In this document: one piece after another, positions 17,422 through 26,641 of the stretch
Layout: each line of letters begins with the position of its first letter
Numbering within the stretch: position 1 is the stretch's first letter
Made by a program: the position numbers and the translations under genes
The notes under the pieces: generated by a model
The model's input: only the letters and a program-made list of their open reading frames with translations
What the model was told of the DNA's origin: nothing
The model's database searches: none
Source: Kutzneria sp. CA-103260
GTDB lineage: Bacteria > Actinomycetota > Actinomycetes > Mycobacteriales > Pseudonocardiaceae
Direction: 5' to 3'
Assembly (NCBI RefSeq): GCF_018263855.1
Contig: NZ_CP073318.1
Coordinates: forward strand, 3,162,001-3,226,000
Length of the DNA: 64,000 nucleotides

Positions 17422-18230
17422 GGATCGCCCGCAATGCGATGGCGGCGTTGTTCTGTGTGGTGTGGCTGTTTCCCGTGTACTGGATGGTGAACACGGCGTT
17501 CAAGCCGTACGGGGACATCCTCAGTGCCACGCCGAAGTTCCTGCCGTTCCCGTTCACCCTGGCCAACTTCGCCGACGCCGTGGCGAAACCCGGCTTCCTG
17601 CGCGACCTCGGCAACAGTGTCCTGGTCACCGGCTCGGTGGTGGTCGTGGCGATCGTGGTCGCCTTCCTGGCCGCGACGGCGTTGACCAGATTCCGTTTCC
17701 CGGGGCGGAGAAGCTTCCTGATCGGCGTGCTGGTGGTGCAGATGGTTCCGGTGCCGGCGCTGGTGATCCCGCTGTTCCTCAGCCTGAAGTCCGTGCACCT
17801 GCTCGACACCTTCCTCGGCCTGGGGCTCACCTATGTGGCGCTGGTGCTGCCGTTCACCATCTGGACGCTGCGCGGGTTCCTCCAGGGCATCCCGGTGGAG
17901 CTGGAAGAAGCCGCGCTGGTCGACGGCGCGGGCCGGGGCACCGTGATCCGGCGGATCCTGCTGCCGCTCGTGCTGCCGGGCATCATCGCCACCAGCGTGT
18001 TCGCGTTCATCACGGCCTGGAACGACTTCCTGTTCGCCTACGTGGTCATGAAGGACCAGTCCGGCTACACGCTGCCGGTGTGGCTGGTGTCGTTCAGCAC
18101 GAGCACCGGCACCGACTACGGCGGCCTGATCGCCGCGTCCACCCTGTTCGCCCTGCCCGTCATCGTGTTCTTCGCCCTCGTCCAGCGCCGGCTGGTGGAG
18201 GGCATGACCGCCGGCGCCGTGAAAGGCTGA
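17418..18230 (+). CDS. ABC sugar transporter permease 2 (MalG type)
   Basis: This 270-residue inner-membrane permease has six predicted segments and the EAA loop LEEAALVDGAGRGTVIRRILLP. It forms the second half of the translocation channel with the upstream permease. ATG 17418 overlaps the stop of permease 1. It is followed after two bases by the hexosaminidase gene, linking import to intracellular hydrolysis. Confidence 0.9.
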   Translation: MRIARNAMAALFCVVWLFPVYWMVNTAFKPYGDILSATPKFLPFPFTLANFADAVAKPGFLRDLGNSVLVTGSVVVVAIVVAFLAATALTRFRFPGRRSFLIGVLVVQMVPVPALVIPLFLSLKSVHLLDTFLGLGLTYVALVLPFTIWTLRGFLQGIPVELEEAALVDGAGRGTVIRRILLPLVLPGIIATSVFAFITAWNDFLFAYVVMKDQSGYTLPVWLVSFSTSTGTDYGGLIAASTLFALPVIVFFALVQRRLVEGMTAGAVKG

Positions 18231-18232
18231 CT

Positions 18233-19726
18233 GTGATCATTCCCCGTCCCCGGCACGCCGAGTCGCGGCCGGGCTGGTTCCGGCTCCGCCCGCAGCTGCT
18301 GATCAGCCACGGGCCCGGCGCCGAGCGCGCCGCCGACCTGCTCGCCAACTACCTCGGCCTGCGCGGCGGAGACAGCAGCGCCCAGATCCACGTCGAGCTG
18401 TCCGCGGCCGCTCGGGACCTCGGTCCCCAGGGCTACGAGCTGGTCATCGAGCCGCACCGGGTGCTGCTGTCGGCCACCACCGAGGCCGGGCTGCTCAACG
18501 GCGTGCAGACGCTGCGTGGCCTGGCGCGGACGGAAACCGTGCCGTGCCAACATATTCGGGACCGGCCCAAACTGCCGTGGCGGGGCGTGATGCTGGACGT
18601 GGCCCGCCACCACATGCCGATCGAGTTCCTGCACCAGTTCGTCGACGTGATGGCGCTGCACAAGCTGAACGTGCTGCACCTGCACCTGACCGACGACCAG
18701 GGCTGGCGCATCGAGATCGACGGCTGGCCGCGGCTGGTCGACGTGGGCGCGTGGCGGCCGGAGAGCATGGTCGGCCCCGCCGGCAGCACCCGGTTCGATG
18801 GCGTGCCCCACGGCGGCTACTACACCCGTGCCGAGCTGCGGGAACTGGTGCGCTGCGCGGCCGATCGCGGGGTGATGGTCGTGCCGGAGATCGAGATGCC
18901 CGGCCACGTCCGCGCGGCGTTGGCGGCCTATCCCGAGCTGGGCAACTTCCCCGGGCGGCGGCTGCCGGTGTGGACGAGCTGGGGCATCAGCGAGGACATT
19001 CTCGGCGTGCACGACACGGCCCTGGAGTTCTGCCGGGACGTGTTGCGGCAGGTCACGGAGGTTTTCCCCGCTCCGTACGTGCACATCGGCGGCGACGAGT
19101 GCCCGACGACGCAGTGGGCCACCGCCCCGTCCGCCCTGGCCCGTGCCGCCGAGCTGGGCTTCTCCGACCCCGGCCTCCTGCACGGATGGTTCCTCGGGCA
19201 GATGCGGGACACCTTGCGGGACCTGGGCCGGACCGCCGTGTGCTGGGCCGAGACCGGTCGCCACCCGGGCGGGCCGCCGCCGGGGCTGGTGCTGGCCGCG
19301 TGGCGCGACACCGCCCACGGCGCGCTGGCCGTGCGCGGCGGGCACCAGGTGATCATGGCCCCGCACCGCTCCACGTACCTCGACTACCGGGAGAGCGAAC
19401 CCGCCGGGCCGTCGGGGATCGTCACCACCGTGACCGACGTGTACCGGTTCGACCCGCTGGCCGGCGGGCTGCCGGTGGCCGTCGGCAGCCGGCCCGGGGT
19501 GCTCGGCGCGCAGGCCCAGCTGTGGACCGAGTTCGCCCCGACGCCCGATCACGTGCGGCGGCTGGCCTTCCCGCGGCTGTGCGCGTTCGCCGACTCGGCC
19601 TGGCGGTCGACCGCCCCCGACTACGATGACTTCCGGCGCAGGCTGGCCGGCCAGCTCGACCTGCTGCGCGCCCTGGACGCCCTACCGACTCCTGAGACGA
19701 CAACCCCTGGGACGCCAACACCGTGA
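18233..19726 (+). CDS. GH20 beta-N-acetylhexosaminidase, cytoplasmic
   Basis: The 497-residue protein has an N-terminal GH20b-like domain (about 1-115) and a TIM-barrel catalytic domain. Barrel motifs include GVMLDVARHHMP, LHLHLTDDQGWRIEI, PEIEMPGH and HIGGDECP, where the Asp-Glu pair provides substrate-assisted catalysis. No signal peptide is present, so it should act inside the cell on disaccharides such as chitobiose imported by the operon's transporter. GTG 18233 follows permease 2 by two bases, and the stop overlaps the GntR start by GTGA. Confidence 0.9.
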   Translation: MIIPRPRHAESRPGWFRLRPQLLISHGPGAERAADLLANYLGLRGGDSSAQIHVELSAAARDLGPQGYELVIEPHRVLLSATTEAGLLNGVQTLRGLARTETVPCQHIRDRPKLPWRGVMLDVARHHMPIEFLHQFVDVMALHKLNVLHLHLTDDQGWRIEIDGWPRLVDVGAWRPESMVGPAGSTRFDGVPHGGYYTRAELRELVRCAADRGVMVVPEIEMPGHVRAALAAYPELGNFPGRRLPVWTSWGISEDILGVHDTALEFCRDVLRQVTEVFPAPYVHIGGDECPTTQWATAPSALARAAELGFSDPGLLHGWFLGQMRDTLRDLGRTAVCWAETGRHPGGPPPGLVLAAWRDTAHGALAVRGGHQVIMAPHRSTYLDYRESEPAGPSGIVTTVTDVYRFDPLAGGLPVAVGSRPGVLGAQAQLWTEFAPTPDHVRRLAFPRLCAFADSAWRSTAPDYDDFRRRLAGQLDLLRALDALPTPETTTPGTPTP

Positions 19727-20463
19727 CCGCCGCCGAGCAGCCGTTCGACCCCCGCAAGTCCTCCCCCAAGCGGGACGTCGTCCGCCGCCACATCCTCGGC
19801 CTGATCGAGAACACCCCGCCGGGCACGGGGCTGGCCCCCGAGCGCGAACTGGCGCAACAACTCGGCGTGTCCCGGCCGACCGTGCGGGCCGCCCTCGACG
19901 AGCTCACCCGGGACGGTTTCCTGGTCCGGCAGCGTGGCCGCGGCACGTTCACCAGCCCGCACAAGGTCACCCAGGAGCTCGCCGCCGGCATGGCCGCGCC
20001 GCCGGCCGAGGGCGACTGGACCAGCTGGGTCGTCACCTTCGACGTCGGCCCCGCGCTGCCCCCGACCGCCACCCGCCTGGAACTCGACCCCGGCGACCCC
20101 GTCCTTCGGGTCACCCGGGTCCGACTGGTCGACGAGGAGCCGATCGCCATCGAACGGCTGGAGCTGCCGGCCGCCATCGTGCCCGGTCTCCAGGCCGCCG
20201 ACATGGAGTCCGGCAACTTCTACCAGCTGCTGCGCGAGCGGTTCGGCGTCCTCGTGGCCGAGGCCGTGCAGAGCATCGAGCCCTCGTTCACCAACCCCGA
20301 ACAGGCCGAACTGCTCGACGTGCCCGTGTACACCCCGCTGCTCCAGATCGAGCGCACCACCCGGGACGCCGACGGCCGCATCGTCGAGGTCACCCGCTCG
20401 GTGTACCGGGGCGACCGCTACCGGATCACCTCCACCCTCCGCTTCGACGACTCCTCCGGCTGA
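19723..20463 (+). CDS. GntR/HutC family sugar-responsive regulator
   Basis: The 246-residue regulator has an N-terminal winged helix (ELAQQLGVSRPTVRAALDELTRDGFLVRQRGRGTF, about 35-75) and a C-terminal UTRA effector domain, as in DasR and NagR. It is the last gene of the transporter/GH20 operon and is translationally coupled to the hexosaminidase. It most likely represses this operon and the divergent GH16-like gene through the paired TGACCA/TGGTCA palindromes, released by an amino-sugar derivative. That assignment is inferred from position. Confidence 0.88.
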   Translation: MTAAEQPFDPRKSSPKRDVVRRHILGLIENTPPGTGLAPERELAQQLGVSRPTVRAALDELTRDGFLVRQRGRGTFTSPHKVTQELAAGMAAPPAEGDWTSWVVTFDVGPALPPTATRLELDPGDPVLRVTRVRLVDEEPIAIERLELPAAIVPGLQAADMESGNFYQLLRERFGVLVAEAVQSIEPSFTNPEQAELLDVPVYTPLLQIERTTRDADGRIVEVTRSVYRGDRYRITSTLRFDDSSG

Positions 20464-20493
20464 GCGGATCCGCGGTCTGTCGCCTCGGGGAAA

Positions 20494-21639
20494 GTGGTCA
20501 AGATCGGCAATACTCGCCGGGTGTTGATCGTGACCGGGGTGGCGGCGCTGGCGTGGCTGTACCTGTTGCTGGCGCACGGGGGCTTCTGGCGGACGACCTG
20601 GCGGCTGCCGGCAGGAAGATCGCCGGGTCGGTGGCCGGCGGTGGTTGCGGTGGTGCCTGCCCGCGACGAGGCGGACGTGCTGCCACTGACGTTGCCGACG
20701 TTGCTGGGGCAGGACTATCCGGGCCCGTTCCGGGTGGTGTTGGTGGACGACGCGAGCACGGACGGCACGGCGCAGGCGGCGCTGGCGGTGGGCACAGGGC
20801 GGCTGGACATCGTGCGCAGCGACGGCCCGCCGTCGGGGTGGGCGGGCAAGGTCGCGGCGATGGCGACGGGAGTGCGGGCGGCCAGCGACGGGGAGTACCT
20901 GTTGTTCACGGACGCGGACATCGCGCATCCGCCGGACGGGGTGCGGAAGCTGGTGGCGGCGGCGGTGAGCGACGACCGGGCCCTGGTGTCGCAGATGGCC
21001 TTGCTGCGCACGGAAACGGTGTGGGAACGCCTGATCGTGCCGGCCTTTGTGTACTTCTTCAGCCTGCTGTTCCCGTTCGGCAAGGTGAACGACCCGAGGT
21101 CGCGAACCGGCGCGGCGGCCGGTGGCTGCATGCTGGTGCGGCAGGACGCGTTGGAACGCGCGGGCGGACTGGCGGCGATCAAGGACGCGCTGATCGACGA
21201 CGTGGCGTTCGGAAAACTGCTCAAGTCGAGCGGCCACCGCACCTGGCTCGGACTGACGACGTCGATCAGCAGCCAACGGCCGTACCCGAGGCTCAAGGAC
21301 TTGTGGGACATGGTGGCCCGCTCGGCCTACACCCAGTTGCGGAACTCCCCGCTGCTGCTGGTCGGCTGCGTGCTCGGACTGCTGCTGATCTTCGTGGTCC
21401 CGCCGCTGGCGGTCGTCGTCGGGCCGACGGAAACGCGGCTGCTGGGTCTGCTGGCCTGGGCGGTGATGGCCGGGACGTACCTGCCGACGCTCAGGTTCTA
21501 CCGGCTGCCGGTGTGGCTGGCCCCGGCCCTGCCGGTGGTGGCGGTGCTGTACACGGCGATGACCGTCGACTCGGCCCGCCGGCACTGGCTGGGTCGCGGC
21601 GCGGCATGGAAGGGCCGAACTGCGAAAACCTGCCGGTAG
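20494..21639 (+). CDS. Family 2 glycosyltransferase, HpnB-like
   Basis: The 381-residue protein has an N-terminal membrane segment, then a GT-A domain with VVAVVPARDEAD, VVLVDDASTDGT, the DxD motif in LLFTDADIAHPP and a catalytic-type LIDDVAFGKLL. Several C-terminal membrane helices follow. This is the layout of the hopene-associated glycosyltransferase HpnB. No other hopanoid genes are in the window, so an involvement in hopanoids is only suggested. The start GTG 20494 is weakly supported; GTG 20521 is possible. Confidence 0.8.
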   Translation: MVKIGNTRRVLIVTGVAALAWLYLLLAHGGFWRTTWRLPAGRSPGRWPAVVAVVPARDEADVLPLTLPTLLGQDYPGPFRVVLVDDASTDGTAQAALAVGTGRLDIVRSDGPPSGWAGKVAAMATGVRAASDGEYLLFTDADIAHPPDGVRKLVAAAVSDDRALVSQMALLRTETVWERLIVPAFVYFFSLLFPFGKVNDPRSRTGAAAGGCMLVRQDALERAGGLAAIKDALIDDVAFGKLLKSSGHRTWLGLTTSISSQRPYPRLKDLWDMVARSAYTQLRNSPLLLVGCVLGLLLIFVVPPLAVVVGPTETRLLGLLAWAVMAGTYLPTLRFYRLPVWLAPALPVVAVLYTAMTVDSARRHWLGRGAAWKGRTAKTCR

Positions 21640-21669
21640 TTGTCAGGTACCTACGGGAGGATGGACCGC

Positions 21670-22197
21670 ATGGCAACACTGATGACTCCCCCGGTCGGCA
21701 CCGACGAGCGAGCCGCTCTGCTGGCGTTCCTGGCCAACCAGCGCGAGGCGCTGATGGCCTGCGTGCACGGCCTGACCGACGCGGACGCCGGCAAGACCTC
21801 CACGGCCAGTGCCCTGTCGGTGCTCGCGCTGCTGCGGCACGCCAACCGGACCGAGCGCCGCTGGGTGCTCGCCGCCCTCGACGGCCGGGAGTTGCCCGGC
21901 GAGTGGCCGCCGGACGACTGGTCCAAGGAGTTCGTGCTCGACCCCGAGGACACCATCGCCGGCCAGGTCGCCGCGTACCGGGAAACGGGCGCGTGCACCG
22001 AGGAGATCGTCAACGCCCTGCCGTCGCTGGACGTGCCGTGCAAGCTGGCCGACGCGGCGCAGTGGAACGCCCGCTGGATCCTGCTGCACCTGATCGAGGA
22101 GACCGCCCGGCACGCCGGTCACGCCGATATCATCCGCGAGTCCCTGGACGGCGCGACCGCGCCGGCGTTGATCGACGCCCTGAACGCGGCACAATAG
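21670..22197 (+). CDS. DinB/DUF664 family protein
   Basis: The 175-residue helical-bundle protein resembles DUF664 members of the DinB superfamily: LLAFLANQREALMACVHGLTDADA, LRHANRTERRW, and LLHLIEETARHAGHADIIRE. The His residues in these helices are the usual metal ligands. Some superfamily members are thiol-S-transferases that use mycothiol or bacillithiol, but the substrate here is unknown. ATG 21670 is chosen because GGGAGG at 21655-21660 is well spaced for it, rather than ATG 21661. Confidence 0.8.
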   Translation: MATLMTPPVGTDERAALLAFLANQREALMACVHGLTDADAGKTSTASALSVLALLRHANRTERRWVLAALDGRELPGEWPPDDWSKEFVLDPEDTIAGQVAAYRETGACTEEIVNALPSLDVPCKLADAAQWNARWILLHLIEETARHAGHADIIRESLDGATAPALIDALNAAQ

Positions 22198-22201
22198 GCG
22201 C

Positions 22202-23116
22202 GTGGCCTACGACCTCGGGGATCACCTGGTGGTCGGCATCGCGTCCAGCGCGCTGTTCGACCTGGCCGACTCCGACCGGGTGTTCCGGGAGGACGGCGAG
22301 CAGGCGTACCGGCGGCACCAGGAGGAGCATCGGGACACGCCGCTCCAGCCCGGGGTGGCGTTCCCGTTCGCGCGCCGGCTGTTGTCCCTCAACGACATCA
22401 GCCCGGTGGACGTGATCGTGCTGTCCCGCAACGACCCGGACACCGGGCTGCGGGTGATGCGGTCCATCGCCCACCACCAGCTGCCGATCACCCGGGCGAT
22501 CTTCACCCAGGGCCGCGCGCCCTACCGGTTCATGCCGGCGCTGAACATGTGCCTTTTCCTGTCCGCCAACGACATGGACGTCCGGCAGGCGGTCGAGGCG
22601 GGCCTGCCGGCCGGCCGCGTGCTGGAGTCCACCTTCGTCGACGACGAGCAGGACGACGAGCTGCGCATCGCCTTCGACTTCGACGGCGTGCTGGCCAGCG
22701 ACTCCTCCGAGCGCGTGATGCAGGCCCATGGGCTGGACCGTTTCCAGAGCCACGAGGTCGCCAACGCCGTCACGCCGCTGGAACCGGGGCCGCTCAAGAA
22801 CTTCCTGGCGGCGATCAACCGGATCCAGCGGCGTGAGGAGGAGCACCGCCTGGCCAACCCCTCCTACCGCAACCGGGTCCGCGTCTCCATCGTCACCGCC
22901 CGCGGCGCCCCCGCCCACGAGCGGGCCGTGCTCAGCCTCAAACGCTGGGGCGTGATGGTCAACGACGCCTTCTTCCTCGGCGGCATCGGCAAAGCCGGCA
23001 TTCTCGACGTCCTGAAACCGCACATCTTCTTCGACGACCAGCCGCTGAACCTGACCTCACGGGAGGTGCCCAGCGTGCACGTCCCGTTCGGCGTCATCAA
23101 CGAAGCAGCCCACTGA
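22202..23116 (+). CDS. 5'-nucleotidase (PF06189 family)
   Basis: The 304-residue HAD-type phosphatase matches the cytosolic 5'-nucleotidase family: ASSALFDLADSD, VIVLSRNDPDTGLRV, the nucleophile motif IAFDFDGVLASD, VSIVTARGAP and a final HIFFDDQ. It would remove phosphate from nucleoside monophosphates in the cytoplasm. Convergent overlap of 20 bases with the allantoicase gene places it next to the purine degradation cluster, though it is not part of that operon. GTG 22202 lies four bases after the DinB-like stop. Confidence 0.85.
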   Translation: MAYDLGDHLVVGIASSALFDLADSDRVFREDGEQAYRRHQEEHRDTPLQPGVAFPFARRLLSLNDISPVDVIVLSRNDPDTGLRVMRSIAHHQLPITRAIFTQGRAPYRFMPALNMCLFLSANDMDVRQAVEAGLPAGRVLESTFVDDEQDDELRIAFDFDGVLASDSSERVMQAHGLDRFQSHEVANAVTPLEPGPLKNFLAAINRIQRREEEHRLANPSYRNRVRVSIVTARGAPAHERAVLSLKRWGVMVNDAFFLGGIGKAGILDVLKPHIFFDDQPLNLTSREVPSVHVPFGVINEAAH

Positions 23117-24206
23117 GGACGTGCGGCAGCGGCTGGTCAGCGTCCAGTGGGCGAGCGTCGACGACGGCTTTGTTGTCGAAGATGATCATGGCCTGGTCGG
23201 CCGGTAGGGCATTGAACCACTTGCGCAGCAGGAAAGACCGGCCGGTGTCGGTGGGAGCGCCGGTCAGCCGGAGCCGGGCCATGCCGCCGTCGGGGAAGAC
23301 GTCGAGGCGCACGTGTTTGACGGGCCGGGAGACGTCGAGCAGGAAGCGGTGGCGGGTGTCGGGCTGGAGGCGGATCTTGGGCAGCAACGGAAACCACGCG
23401 CTCGGGTCGTCGACGCGGTCGCCGCAGCCGCTCAGCGAGGCCCAGCCGGGGGCGTTTCCCTTGAAGTGGCGGGTGTCGAGCTCGGCGATCGACACCACAC
23501 CCTCAGCAGCCAGCCGCAGGAGGACCCAGTCGTTGCCGTCGTCGCGACGGCGGGCGGTCTCCCAGCCGTCGCCCATGACGGCGGCGAAGCCGGGCGAGAT
23601 CAGGTTGGTGGGCTTGGAGTAGAAGACGTTGCTGGCGTCGAGGATCTCTCCGCCGTTCTCCAGGGCGGCCAGGTCGACCGAGCCGATGAGCAGCCGCGGG
23701 TCGGCGATGGGCTCGCCGTGCACCCGCAGCCGGGCGACGCCGCCGTCGGGGTAGATGGTGAGCCGGACATGGGTCCAGCGCCGGTCGGAGTCGACGTCGA
23801 AGACGTTCTCGGCGTCACCGGCCAGCTTGCCGCGGGACACGATGGTGTGCCACTCCCCCTCGGCCAGCTCCGACGGCGCGGGATAGCCCTCCACCGCGCA
23901 CGCCTCGACCGAGGCCTCGACCGGGTAGTTGCCCTTGAAGAACGCGGTGTCGACGATGACGCCCCGCACCACCCCGGCCACGCCCAGCCGCACGATCGCC
24001 TGGTCGACACCGGGTTCCCGCCGCCGCCGGGTCTCCCAGCCGTCGTAGACCTGCCCCTTGTGGCCGAACGTGTAGGTCTGGAACACGGGCGGTTCCGGCT
24101 TGATCAGGTTCTCCCGCTCGGCGAAGAACTCGTCGTTCGCCCACGGCACACCGCCGCCCAACCGGCGCGAGGCGAGGTCGGGAAGAGTGGTCCAAGCCGG
24201 TGTCAT
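23097..24206 (-). CDS. alc: Allantoicase
   Basis: The 369-residue protein has two tandem allantoicase domains, each with a jelly-roll fold: the first around GWETRRRR and [13 protein letters not shown], the second around [10 protein letters not shown] and [14 protein letters not shown], each ending in an R-L-x-x-x-PDGG-x-A-R-L motif. It hydrolyses allantoate to ureidoglycolate and urea. ATG 24206 follows GAGGAGACGT and overlaps the allantoinase stop by four bases. It is the last gene of the six-gene leftward operon. Confidence 0.93.
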   Translation of the reverse strand: MTPAWTTLPDLASRRLGGGVPWANDEFFAERENLIKPEPPVFQTYTFGHKGQVYDGWETRRRREPGVDQAIVRLGVAGVVRGVIVDTAFFKGNYPVEASVEACAVEGYPAPSELAEGEWHTIVSRGKLAGDAENVFDVDSDRRWTHVRLTIYPDGGVARLRVHGEPIADPRLLIGSVDLAALENGGEILDASNVFYSKPTNLISPGFAAVMGDGWETARRRDDGNDWVLLRLAAEGVVSIAELDTRHFKGNAPGWASLSGCGDRVDDPSAWFPLLPKIRLQPDTRHRFLLDVSRPVKHVRLDVFPDGGMARLRLTGAPTDTGRSFLLRKWFNALPADQAMIIFDNKAVVDARPLDADQPLPHVLSGLLR

Positions 24207-25537
24207 ACGTCTCCTCTGGTCAACAGCTTTCCGAAGGGGTGGCCGGTGATCTCGCGGCCGCGCAGGAAGGTGCTGCGCACGACGCCGTGCAGGTCCCGGC
24301 CGTGGTACGGGGTGACGGGGTTGCGGTGGGCGAGCTGGTGGGCGTCGACGGTGAAGGGCTCGTCCGGGGCGAACACGGAGAGGTCGGCGTCGGCGCCGAC
24401 AGCGATGCGGCCCTTGCGGGCGAAGCCGGCCAGGGACGCGGGCTTGGTGGCCATCCAGTCGACGACCCGGGACAGGTCGAGACCGCGCCGGCGGGCCTCG
24501 GTCCAGACCGCGGGCAGCCCGAGTTGGAGGCTGGCGACGCCGCCCCAGGCGTGCCCGAAGTCGCCGGTGTCCAGGCGTTTCAGGTCCTCGGTGCACGGCG
24601 AGTGGTCGCTGACCACGAGGTCGATCACGCCGTCGGCCAGGCCCTGCCACAGGGCGTCGCGGTTGGCGTCCTCGCGGATCGGCGGGCAGCACTTGAACTG
24701 GGTGGCGCCGTCAGGGATGTCCTCGGCGGTGAAGCACAGGTAGTGCGGGCAGGTCTCGGCGGTGATCGGCAGGCCCTCGGCCTTGGCCTCGGCGATCAGC
24801 GGCAGGGCGTCGGCCGAGGACAGGTGCAGGATGTGCACGCGGGTCCCGGTCCGGCGGGCCAGCGCGATCACGGCCCTGATCGCCTCGTTCTCGGCCCGCC
24901 GCGGCCGGGACGCGAGGAAGTCCCGGTAGCGGCGGCCGCACGAGGGCGGAGCAGCGTCGATGACCTCGGCGTCCTCGGCGTGCACGATCATCAGGCCGTC
25001 GAACCCGCGCAGCTCACGGAGGGCGTCGGCCAGCTCAAAGTGGGTCAGCGGCGGGAACTCCGGCACGCCGGAATCGAGCAGGAAGCACTTGAACCCGAAC
25101 ACCCCGGCGTCGTGCAGCGGCCGCAGCGACGGCAGGTTGCCAGGCACCGCGCCACCCCAGAACCCGACGTCGACGTACACCCGGCCCTCGGCGGCCTTGC
25201 GCTTGACCTGCAACGCGTCCGGGTCGACGGTCGGCGGCAGGCTGTTGAGCGGCATGTCGACGATGGTGGTGACGCCGCCCCGCGCGGCAGCCCGGGTGGC
25301 GGTGTCGAAGCCCTCCCACTCGGCCCGACCGGGGTCATTGACGTGCACATGGGTGTCGACCAGGCCGGGCAGCAACACCTCGTCGTCGTTGACCCGGATG
25401 GTCGCCTCCGCCGCCGGTGGCCTCTCGAACGGCTCCACGGCGGCGATGCGGCCGTCGAGAACGCCGACCGAGACCGGCCTGATCCCCTCCGGCGTGACCG
25501 CCCGCCGCGCCACCAGCGTCAGATCCATTGTGGACAT
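24203..25537 (-). CDS. allB: Allantoinase
   Basis: The 444-residue amidohydrolase has the dinuclear metal site motifs: [17 protein letters not shown] with the Lys that becomes carboxylated, IVHAED, HILHLSS and VVSDHSPC. It opens the hydantoin ring of allantoin to give allantoate in the cytoplasm. ATG 25537 has an AGGGAGG ribosome site. It lies between glycerate kinase (19-base gap) and allantoicase (4-base overlap). Confidence 0.95.
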   Translation of the reverse strand: MSTMDLTLVARRAVTPEGIRPVSVGVLDGRIAAVEPFERPPAAEATIRVNDDEVLLPGLVDTHVHVNDPGRAEWEGFDTATRAAARGGVTTIVDMPLNSLPPTVDPDALQVKRKAAEGRVYVDVGFWGGAVPGNLPSLRPLHDAGVFGFKCFLLDSGVPEFPPLTHFELADALRELRGFDGLMIVHAEDAEVIDAAPPSCGRRYRDFLASRPRRAENEAIRAVIALARRTGTRVHILHLSSADALPLIAEAKAEGLPITAETCPHYLCFTAEDIPDGATQFKCCPPIREDANRDALWQGLADGVIDLVVSDHSPCTEDLKRLDTGDFGHAWGGVASLQLGLPAVWTEARRRGLDLSRVVDWMATKPASLAGFARKGRIAVGADADLSVFAPDEPFTVDAHQLAHRNPVTPYHGRDLHGVVRSTFLRGREITGHPFGKLLTRGDV

Positions 25538-25556
25538 AGATCCTCCCTTGGCCCGC

Positions 25557-26636
25557 TCAGCAGCATAGGTGATCTCTCACGATGCGCTCAGCCGTCAGCT
25601 CCAGCAAGGGCCCCGGCCGGGCGCGGCAGCGGGCCGGGTCGGGTTCCAGGTCGGTTAGCGCGTACGCGGCGGCGATCCCGGCCCCGACCAGGTCTTTCGG
25701 CGTCAGCGAGCACACCCCGGCCACGGCCACCACCGGCACGCCGGCTGCTGCCCGGGCGACGCCGACCGGGGCCTTGCCACGCAGCGACTGGGCGTCCAGC
25801 GAGCCCTCACCGGTGATCACCAGGGCCGCGCCGCGCACGGCGTCACCGAAGCCCAGCAGCTCCAGCAGGACGTCCACGCCCGGACGCCGTTGGGCGCCGA
25901 GCACCGCCAGCGCGGCGTAGCCGACTCCCCCGGCCGCACCGGAGCCGGGCATGGCGGGATCGTCGCCGACCACGGCGGCCCAGCGCCGCAACGCCTCGGC
26001 CAGCAGGGAAACCTGTAGTGGGTTGGCACCCTTCTGTGGACCGTAGACAGCAGCCGCGTCGGTCAGCGGGTTGTCGACGTCGGTGGCCAGCACCAGCTCC
26101 ACCTGCGACAACCGGGAATCCAGCCCACTGAAGTCGACCTTGTCCACGGCGGCGAGCCCACCGCCGCCGGGCTCGACCGGCATTCCCGAGGCGTCCAGGA
26201 TCAACGCGCCGAGGGCCCGCAGCATCCCGGCCCCGCCGTCGGTGCAGGCGCTGCCGCCGAGACCGAGCACGATCCGCCGGCAGCCGAGGTCCAGCGCCAC
26301 CCGGATCAGCTCGCCGACGCCGTAGCTGGTGGCGGTCAACGGCGAACTGCCCAGGCCCAGCCCTGCGGCCTGCGCCAGCTCGACCACGGCGGTGCCGGTC
26401 CGGTAGGCCAGCATCGCGCGCACCGGCGTGCCCAGCGGCCCGGTCACGGTGGTGATCAGCCGGTCGAAGCCGGCGGCACAAGCCGCGTCCACGGTGCCTT
26501 CGCCGCCGTCGGCCACCGGCACCACCCGCACCTCCAGCGCCGGGTCGGCCCGCCGCAGGCCGGCCGCCAGGTGCTCGGCGACCTGGCCCGCGGCGAGCGT
26601 GCCCTTGAACTTGTCCGGGGCCAGCAGGACCTTCAT
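25557..26636 (-). CDS. glxK: Glycerate kinase (GarK/GlxK type)
   Basis: The 359-residue protein begins [14 protein letters not shown], the signature of this kinase family, followed by [28 protein letters not shown] and [18 protein letters not shown]. It phosphorylates D-glycerate to 2-phosphoglycerate, the usual product of this family, feeding glyoxylate carbon into glycolysis. The protein begins at ATG 26636 even though the same frame stays open through the opposite-phase sequence upstream. It sits five bases after gcl. Confidence 0.92.
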   Translation of the reverse strand: MKVLLAPDKFKGTLAAGQVAEHLAAGLRRADPALEVRVVPVADGGEGTVDAACAAGFDRLITTVTGPLGTPVRAMLAYRTGTAVVELAQAAGLGLGSSPLTATSYGVGELIRVALDLGCRRIVLGLGGSACTDGGAGMLRALGALILDASGMPVEPGGGGLAAVDKVDFSGLDSRLSQVELVLATDVDNPLTDAAAVYGPQKGANPLQVSLLAEALRRWAAVVGDDPAMPGSGAAGGVGYAALAVLGAQRRPGVDVLLELLGFGDAVRGAALVITGEGSLDAQSLRGKAPVGVARAAAGVPVVAVAGVCSLTPKDLVGAGIAAAYALTDLEPDPARCRARPGPLLELTAERIVRDHLCC

Positions 26637-26641
26637 GGTCC